Origin: Macrotrachela quadricornifera
Lineage: Eukaryota; Rotifera; Eurotatoria; Philodinida; Philodinidae
Assembly (NCBI GenBank): GCA_022393335.1
Contig: JAJEKB010020661.1
Location: forward strand, 157,358-221,357
Direction of reading: 5' to 3'
Length of the DNA stretch: 64,000 nt
In this document: piece by piece, positions 57,301-64,000 of the stretch
Position numbering within the stretch: the first letter of the stretch is position 1
Layout of the letters: every line of letters begins with the position of its first letter
Notes under the pieces: model-generated
Database searches by the model: none
Seen by the model: only the letters and a program-made list of their open reading frames with translations
Told to the model about the DNA's origin: nothing
Program-made: the position numbers and the translations under genes

Positions 57301-58759
57301 CTTCTTTTTTGTATTTAGCTGTTACTGTTTATAGAGATCCACCTAAAGCTGTATTAATTGAAACTGGTGGACGTTTATTATTAACATGTAAATTTTATTT
57401 TATAATTAAAAAATATATTATTTATTTTTATTAATAGGTAAAAAATCACTTCAAGGTATTGCTGCACCACTTGGTTTCGATGGTCTACTTGTTTTTTTAT
57501 GTACACTTTATGCAGTAAGTTTTCTTAGTTTTTTTTGTTTCTTTAGTTTTTTTTTATTTAGATTAAAACAAGAAATTTACCTGAAAATTTTAATGGTAAA
57601 TTAAATAATAATAAAAATAAATTTTGTTAAATGCTATTTTTTTTAAATAGAAGCAAAATTTATTGGTTTTTCAATGTATACAACATGTGTTATATGGTTA
57701 GCATTTGCTGCTGTTTATTTTGCTATTGATATTAAAGTATTTTCATTATGTGTTGCAACAAATGCAAGTGCATATGTTGTACTTATATTTTTATTTTTTC
57801 CAAAACTTTATTTAATTATATTTAAACCAGAAAAAAATCATCGAAGGTTTAAAGAAATATATATATATATTTTTCTTTAAATAAAATCGAAATAAATTAT
57901 TTTTATTTTTTATTTTAGTGCATTTGCAACAAATAAAGATATTCGTTGTCATTTTGGTTCATCAACAACATCTAAAAGTGATATATCATCATATCGTTAT
58001 AGTGAAGGTTCATCATTATTTCGTCGTTCTGTTTTACATCGTATTCGTTTTGGTAATACATTACGTTTAAAAGCTGAATTTGCTAATTCAGCTGCATCAT
58101 CATTACGTACAAATGATTTACTTGGGAGTGATCGTCGTCCATCAAGTTCTTTATCAGCTTATCCAGATCAATGGATGTATCATCATCATCATAGACGTTT
58201 ATCAGGTTCACCACAAGCACCATTACCTGCATATAGTGCAGATGATTTACCATATCGTACAAGAATTTTAAGTCAAAAAACTTTAGATAATATACCGGCA
58301 GCATTAGGACTAGATGTACCTAATGCATCAACATTATCTTTACCACCTTCAGATATAAATATTCAATTAGATAATAATGAAAATTCCTCTATTACACAAA
58401 TTCATTTACCTGATTGTACTTATATAACAAATCAAACAAATAATAATAATAATGATGATTTAATAAAACAAATACGTAAAAGTACACGGAAAAAATCTCA
58501 TTCAAATACAAATAATGATGTATCATCATCAATGAAAATAATTGATGTTGAAAGTGAATCATCAAGTGCATGGACAAATGATGGTATAGGATTAAATTCA
58601 ACAACAGCAACAACATCAAATTCAAAATCTGTTTGTACATGTCAATTATTATGGCAATTAGAACGAGATACAGATAGTATTGATAAATTTAAATTATTTT
58701 TTAAACGAGATCATTTAAATGTCGATTGGGATTATGTTCAAGGTTCAAGTGAAGTTTAA
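54359..58759 (+). CDS. mGluR-like: Class C GPCR, metabotropic glutamate receptor-like, 17 exons, 1145 aa
   Basis: Exons: 54359-54491, 54579-54675, 54737-54801, 54857-55335, 55387-55553, 55601-55670, 55734-56048, 56105-56204, 56263-56305, 56355-56550, 56610-56730, 56822-57256, 57319-57387, 57438-57514, 57562-57595, 57651-57846 and 57919-58759. Phases agree (3438 nt). The start at 54359 was chosen because that frame joins exon 2 in phase and provides a hydrophobic leader. The Venus-flytrap domain (~45-540) shows CGDIREDYGIHRVEGTFW, AIIGPGDSSITMQTQNILQL, PQIGYSAT, GTEGDYGRGG and SDAWADR; the Ser/Thr and Asp positions that grip the alpha-amino acid in mGluRs are kept. A cysteine-rich linker (~542-595) leads to seven helices (~596-865) with the family-typical KTRNLPENFNEAKFIGFSMY. 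The Ser-rich tail ends SSEV, a class I PDZ ligand. Predicted G-protein-coupled glutamate sensor of the plasma membrane. Confidence 0.93.
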
Positions 58760-59323
58760 ATTAAGAACTTTTATAAATTAAAAACAACAAACATTATATA
58801 GCTTTTTTTTTCTCTGTTTAAATATGTATCTAATATATCTTTTTATTAGAAAAAAAAGATCGATATATTTACAATCAAGCATTTTATATAAAACTAGGAT
58901 TATTGCCTTGATTCGAATCTATTCAATCGATTGACACAAGGCTAATCATTTGTAAAATGATATTTTTTTTGGTATATTAAAAAGTATTTACTATCTACTG
59001 ATAACATTTTAAAATGCAATCGTTTATTTTTATTTTACGAAAAAGACAGTACAATAGATAACAGAATCACGATTTCATCATTCTGTTTATTACTCATAAT
59101 TGAATGTATGTATTAAATAAACTGAATTTAGATATTTAAATCATACAGTTTATAATACATAATAATTAAGTAAATAGAGAATAATAAACTTCAATATATA
59201 GTTTAGTCTTTATGATGATCAACTGAAAGATTATTTTTAATTCATTATATCTGATGTATATATATATTATTTGACGTCTATATTTCATATTTTTTTTTCC
59301 GCAAAAAAAAATAAATAATTAAA
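58760..59323. other. Convergent 3' spacer
   Basis: Holds the 3' UTRs of the mGluR-like (+) and TGF-beta-like (-) genes. Very AT-rich; AATAAA-type motifs at several places on both strands. Confidence 0.5.
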
Positions 59324-60472
59324 TCACAGACAAGTACATTGTTTAACAATAATATTTTTAATTTGATATATTTCCATACTTCCATCTATTTGTCGAAGAA
59401 GAAAATTATCATGATCATATTGAGATGGTATACAATTTCTTTGAGAAATATTTGAATTATTTTTTTTAATATGTGATTGTATATATGCATATATTGATAA
59501 TTGTTGTAATTGTTGTTGAAATGTTAAATTTAAACATGAACCATCACAATAAGTAAATGTATATTCTTTTGGTCGAATAATTAAATTAGCTAAACCAAGT
59601 TCTTCAAATTTAATTTGAATTCTTTTTAATTTACATATTGTTGTTGTTTGTTGATGATTAAATGAAGTTAATTGATTTAATTTTAATGATGATAATATTA
59701 TATATGTATATAATGTTTGACATGTATAATTATCAATAATTGTTTCAATAATTAAATTTTGATTATTATTTATTTTTAAAAAATAATTATATATATTAAG
59801 AAAATAAAAATCTCGAATAGAATCAAATTGTAAATATGTATATATAGAAAATAATTCAAAAAATGTTTGAGATTCTTTTATTGATATATATATAGGTATT
59901 GAAGATTTTTTTTTTATTTCAGTTGTATTAATATGATAAATAAGTTCTATAGATGATAATGTTTTTATTGAATGAGACCATTGAAATATTGATTGAATTT
60001 GATTAGGATTTATTATTGAACAATTTATTGAATGTAATGTAAATGTTGGAATTAAAGAAAATGATTTTATATTTATATGTCTACGTTTTCGATTTTTAAC
60101 TATAAAATAAATAAATAAAAATAATATTAGATTTTTAAAATACAAACTTTGTTCTAATTTAGTTGTTAAATGATGATTTATAATCATTGATTGTATAAGT
60201 GATGAATGAGACATATTAAGTAAATCAATAAAATATTGTCTTAGAAAAAAATTTCGATAAGAATTATTTGATATTAATTCAAAATTATGATAAGTTGTTA
60301 TTGATGATGATGATAATGTCGTTATTGAAGCAGAATTTGAAAACGAAAATGTTAAAATAAACAAAATAAGATAAATTAATTTCCAGGATTTTATTATTTG
60401 TATAATATAAATAATATTTATTAATAAAGTTTCTTGAAACATTACACTATTATAAACATTAGAAATAAACAA
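59324..60472 (-). CDS. Divergent TGF-beta superfamily ligand precursor (382 aa)
   Basis: Single-exon frame. A hydrophobic leader lies at ~29-50 (LIYLILFILTFSFSNSAS) and an Ile/Leu/Asn-rich prodomain follows. A basic RKRR at ~130 could be a furin site, though it is far from the mature domain. The C-terminal ~100 residues carry a cystine-knot pattern: ICKLKRIQIKFEELGLANLI then IRPKEYTFTYCDGSCLNL, a single C in RNCIPSQ, and the terminal QCTCL. These match C1, the CxGxC box, C-x-P and the terminal CxC. The family's usual CC pair is a single Cys, so the cysteine for the intermolecular disulphide is missing, as in GDF9, BMP15 and lefty. Secreted ligand for type I/II Ser/Thr kinase receptors by inference. 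A second hydrophobic stretch at ~113-128 is unexplained. Confidence 0.8.
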   Translation of the reverse strand: MFISNVYNSVMFQETLLINIIYIIQIIKSWKLIYLILFILTFSFSNSASITTLSSSSITTYHNFELISNNSYRNFFLRQYFIDLLNMSHSSLIQSMIINHHLTTKLEQSLYFKNLILFLFIYFIVKNRKRRHINIKSFSLIPTFTLHSINCSIINPNQIQSIFQWSHSIKTLSSIELIYHINTTEIKKKSSIPIYISIKESQTFFELFSIYTYLQFDSIRDFYFLNIYNYFLKINNNQNLIIETIIDNYTCQTLYTYIILSSLKLNQLTSFNHQQTTTICKLKRIQIKFEELGLANLIIRPKEYTFTYCDGSCLNLTFQQQLQQLSIYAYIQSHIKKNNSNISQRNCIPSQYDHDNFLLRQIDGSMEIYQIKNIIVKQCTCL

Positions 60473-62398
60473 CTGCTATAATGCTGTTGTTGAAAATATT
60501 TTATTAATATTATTAAATAAATATTCATTACAAAAAAAAAAGGAAAATTATAATAATAATATATCAATGATGAATAAATATTGATAATTTATAAATACAA
60601 TGAATATATATACCTATAATAATGGAATATAAATACTTTTGTAATATAAACAAAATTAATGCTGAAATATTTAGTATTTTCCTCTGGGGAAAAAAAGTAT
60701 AAACTATGATATCATGAATCTCCTACGCTCAAGACACGTTGTTTAGTATAGTCTATCGAATGCAAATAAGAATCTCTTTCGACTTGTCTATGTGCAGTTA
60801 TTCAGAGACGTAACAGAGAATGTAATATGGCTTTTGTTATTAGTCATCATTCACTCTTCTGCAACTAATATTCTAGTAGTTTCAAGAAGCATAGTCATGT
60901 TTATCGAAATAATTAAATTTTCATATAAATTTTAATTTTAAATAATAAAAGAAACGAAACTAATATTTTTCCTAATCAAATATAGTATTACTAGAAGTTA
61001 ATTTTGTTTTTCGATATTTAAAGATTAATACTATTACAAAATAAAATAAATACAAAAATAGATTAGTGAAAATATGCGTGTTTAGAAAGCAAAGAAAAAT
61101 TGCAACATGAGTTTAAAAGTACAATGATAATAATTAGTTTTATGCGTGCTATCATTCATTATCTGACTTTTTTTTGGACTACACGTTTAATATAGTCTTG
61201 GCCAATATTATTCTTTTTGTTTATTTCAGAACACAAGAAAATGATATATAAAAAAATGCTGCTATTCGTACTTTTATCATTTTCATTTTAATATGATACT
61301 TACATCATATTATCGAGGGGTATTTTAATGTTGAAAAATAGTCCTCTATCAAGATGTACAAAAAAATATGTACTCAATCATATGTTTTGCTATATATTTA
61401 TTTATTTTATTATTGTTTAGAAATTAATTTTTATTTTAATTATAATTAAATCAATTTTATTTAATCATATTTTGTTAAGGATAGGTGTTTCAAATTTTAT
61501 AATAAAAAAAATATTAACGTGAAAGAATTTGAATGCAAGAAAAACGCACATAGTTTTTATTCGGTATTATATAATTAGGAATCAGTCTGGAATTTAAGAC
61601 TATTGGTATTCGTCTGTATAAACATATGTCCTTGAAATTCTTGAGTGGTACTTCTAAAAATATAGAAGATCGATTTTTAACATAGTTCATTTTTAATTGA
61701 TAAACACCATTAAAATGACAGAAATCGCATAACTGACGAGGATAAGTACTCGGAATAAACTCATCGTGATCGATTTATTAAAGATATATTAATGATAAAA
61801 GAAGATTTTACTAAAAGTAATTATATGTTTATTAACAAGTCAATTCAAAGTGCGTGCAATCTACTCGATATATTTTTCAGCGAACAACAGTAAAGCAAAA
61901 GCTAAATATACATGTAGTATCTATCGACAAACTTTCATTGAAAATCAAGTGGCGCATCTGGCAAGATTTCTTCGTTATTCATATTTTAAAACAAAAACAT
62001 TTGTATAAAGTAATCCATAATGTAAGAAGCAATAGAACAGCAACCTTCACTATTATTCCTCCAATGTTATTCATTAGTAAGATTATTTTTATTCAAAATA
62101 ATAAATAATTCTAGTATCTTTAAAGTGTAATATACGTGTTAGTTTATAATTTATCGTAAAGATCTGTCTTTTTGAATTGGAAATTTTGTATTGTTCTGAA
62201 ATTACCGTCTTTTTCGGAGAGAAGCTTTGATTTTCCTAGCGAAATACTGGACATAATCTCACCGTGTCACTATAAGGAAAACAGGTAACGGTACGAGCAA
62301 ATGTAATGAAATTCTTCAAGAAATACCCTTTCGTTCTTCAAGTTTTAGAAAAGTCACATCCTACTATTACCATACCTTTTTCTCACGCTGGGTGTGAA
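60473..62398. other. Intergenic region
   Basis: AT-rich; presumably contains the TGF-beta-like promoter at its left end. The plus frame at 61854-62108 has no family features and no splice support. Confidence 0.4.
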
Positions 62399-63135
62399 TC
62401 TATATATGTATAAAGAAGAATCTTTGTCTGCCTGTCTGTTCCTCATGAATTTCTACACGGTACATCTTTTCATCCAAGGAAAGTTCAAGACGGGGTCAGC
62501 GTCCTCATTCCTCCTCCCTCCAGGAAAGTGAGGAGATTCCCGAAGAACTATTAAGTATCACGTTGTGGCCAAGCACAAGACATGTACTTAGGAGTTTTTG
62601 AAGGTGTTGATCTTGAAACTACAGGCTATTTACCTCGAAATCTCATTGGTTGGTGGAAAACCAATAAGAATTCATTGTGATTCCAGTAGTACAAAGTACA
62701 ATCTATCATCCTAATTCTCCCGATTAATGGGAGTCGCGAACGCGATATTTTAGATCAATTAGTTGTGTTGTAGCGTTTTGTTCCGGTCAAAGCGAATTTT
62801 TCTTACAATGCTGTCAAAGAATCGATTATCCATGTGGGCTTCCGCACTAGAAAAACAATTAGATAGCTTCGGAACCGTGAGCGTGACCAAACGCGACTGG
62901 AGTTGATTGAGACAAATATGTGCCCTTATAAATGCTTGACCAAGATAAAAGGTCGGTAGTTGGACTTCAAATACATTCAAGAGCTAGAACTGGGACAAGG
63001 ATAAAACATAGGATTTTGTGCGTGTCTTACTCTCTACTGATTAGATTTTTTTAGATGTTCTCGAGCGCAATAAGAGTTTTGCTTCTATATATTAATATTG
63101 AATTTTTCCGGACAACGCCGGATACTTCCGCTAGT
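62399..63135 (+). mobile_element. Non-autonomous Helitron (rolling-circle transposon)
   Basis: The 5' end is TCTATATATGTATAAAGAAG with the following CTTTGTCTGCCTGTCTGTTC, the typical TC-start and CTGTCTGTC-like head of animal Helitrons. The 3' end is the hairpin TCCGGACAACGCCGGA (63108-63123, stem TCCGG/CCGGA) followed 8 bases later by the CTAG terminus (63132-63135). The host bases are A before TC and T after CTAG, as expected for insertion into AT without target duplication. Length is 737 bp. The interior is GC-richer than the surroundings. A minus frame (62759-62980) is too short to call. No Rep/helicase gene, so it would need a partner in trans. Confidence 0.85.
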
Positions 63136-63324
63136 ATATTAATAAATATGCGCAAGGTAAATGTCTAACGAAATGTTGACAAAGAACAAATCTAACGAAA
63201 TATGCTTAATGCACGGATATAATTAAATGTCCGCAAGGTATGCAGGCAACACATTTGCATTTTATCAAACATACAGCGGTATTGTTTTGTCTTTTCGATT
63301 TTATATATTCGTGTCTCTTTGAAC
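63136..63324 (-). other. 3' flank of the IAP-like gene with possible RING remnant
   Basis: Downstream of the IAP-like stop, a minus-strand frame around 63210-63290 reads YRCMFDKMQMCCLHTLRT, faintly like a degraded C-x2-C ... C-x-H RING finger. The Helitron begins immediately beyond. Suggestive only. Confidence 0.25.
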
Positions 63325-64000
63325 CTATTGTGATGATGTTGACATCCCAATATCAGTCTTGTTTGAGCAGTTCGTACAAGATGTCGCGAGAGTTGGAATC
63401 TCTAGAAAAGTATCAGAATTAATACTCTGGTACGAACAAATCGTAATATAAATACCTGCTTGTTCTCTTTCACGAATCTTGTTCATTGCTATACTTGGTT
63501 TAATAATGTTTTCTTTTTTTCCATCAATTTGTTTCTGAAGAATTATACAAGCTATTAGCAGATCGGAGTCACTAACAAAATCATCATCTAAGATAGAAAA
63601 TCGATAGAATTCTCTGCATAAAATGTTACCTAAATCCTATCTTACGTTTTAATTGAAATTGTAGTCGATAACAGCGTTTGATCACCGATAATGCAAAACC
63701 TCGCGCAACTAAACTTTTTGTGATTGGTAGATCAAGCCGTTCTTTGACAAGACGTGATATCATTGTTTTACCGTAATTGTTGTGGCATTCTACAATGAAA
63801 TAATATCCATTAGTATAACATTTCACACAACGTCATCAATACTTTGTGGAATTCTTTCAGATTCTTCAGTTATTCGATACCGCTCAAGACTACACAACTG
63901 TTTCACATATGCGCAATCGGGAAACGATTGAGCATGTTCAGTAATTGGATTACCATTTGCTCCCCAATTTTGCAATGATCCATTACAATAAAAACATGTT
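63325..64000 (-). CDS. IAP-like protein (BIR domain), 3' part; 5' end beyond window
   Basis: Exons on the minus strand: 64000-63843, 63789-63646, 63611-63456 and 63401-63325 (GT..AG, phases 1/1/1, stop TAG). The visible start is inside a BIR domain: TCFYCNGSLQNWGANGNP then ITEHAQSFPDCAYVKQL supplies the zinc-ligand C-x2-C...H-x6-C pattern. A UBA-like helix region follows (RLVKERLDLPITKSLVARGF), then a conserved SDSDLLIACIILQKQIDGKK block and a linker (TLATSCTNCSNKTDIGMS). The IAP family blocks caspases or ubiquitinates targets through a C-terminal RING. Here the frame stops before any complete RING, so it may be a RING-less form or a decaying copy. Everything upstream lies outside the window. 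Confidence 0.75.

Noticed and set aside
60080..60125. Possible 44-base intron in the TGF-beta-like gene
   Set aside because: GT and AG sites exist, but removing it shifts the frame into a stop; the uninterrupted frame is retained.
62759..62980. 73-codon minus frame inside the Helitron with an LPxFYLGQAFIRA stretch
   Set aside because: Faintly like the C-terminal helicase box of Helitrons, but it is antisense to the element's orientation and too short to support.
1..64000. CRISPR arrays, bacterial operons, tRNA or rRNA genes
   Set aside because: No spacer-repeat arrays, no co-directional intronless clusters, and no cloverleaf or rRNA core sequences noticed by eye. A tRNA scan was not possible.

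Overview
This is a eukaryotic (animal) window. It is AT-rich, its coding regions are split by short introns (mostly about 45-90 bases, GT..AG), its gene density is high, and its gene set is metazoan: a PDZ-GEF (RAPGEF2/6 type), a metabotropic glutamate receptor, a TGF-beta-like ligand, an NPC2-like ML protein, a Cactin remnant and an IAP-like protein. A NAD:arginine ADP-ribosyltransferase fused to kinesin-light-chain-type TPRs, bacterial-type genes (a PnuC-like transporter and an intronless VOC protein) and many decayed transposons together point to a bdelloid rotifer (Rotaria/Adineta/Philodina relatives). That assignment is inference from family knowledge; no database search was run.

Layout. 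1-5.7 kb: three minus-strand genes, namely a small W-x-P-S-G repeat protein, a Pro/Asn/Thr-rich protein interrupted by a 10-N assembly gap, and an eight-exon leucine-rich-repeat protein. 8.0-20.8 kb: a 28-exon plus-strand RapGEF (PDZ-GEF) with exons resolved end to end. Its 2.4-kb intron 13 carries, on the opposite strand, a complete two-exon PnuC-family transporter gene and a foldback element. 20.8-33.7 kb: a gene-poor, transposon-rich stretch with a decayed SWIM-zinc-finger transposon gene between inverted repeats, an intronless bacterial-like VOC gene, a decayed LINE, and a CCGG-palindrome-rich element with terminal inverted repeats.

33.7-46.8 kb: the intronless ART-TPR gene (minus), a Cactin C-terminal pseudogene, a Tc1-like transposase remnant, a hAT-like element with an exact 8-bp target-site duplication, a 938-bp element with roughly 300-bp inverted arms and TA flanks, and a PARP-domain gene with a non-canonical catalytic triad. 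50-53 kb: an NPC2-like gene facing a secreted cysteine-containing protein, plus a decayed relative of the latter. 54.3-60.5 kb: a 17-exon class C GPCR (mGluR-like) convergent with a divergent TGF-beta family gene. 62.4-64 kb: a non-autonomous Helitron abutting the 3' side of a partial IAP-like (BIR) gene that runs off the window.

Functionally the identifiable genes are animal signalling (Rap GTPase activation, glutamate sensing, TGF-beta, ADP-ribosylation) and sterol/lipid handling, interleaved with acquired metabolic genes and mobile DNA. No operon-like or CRISPR organisation is present.
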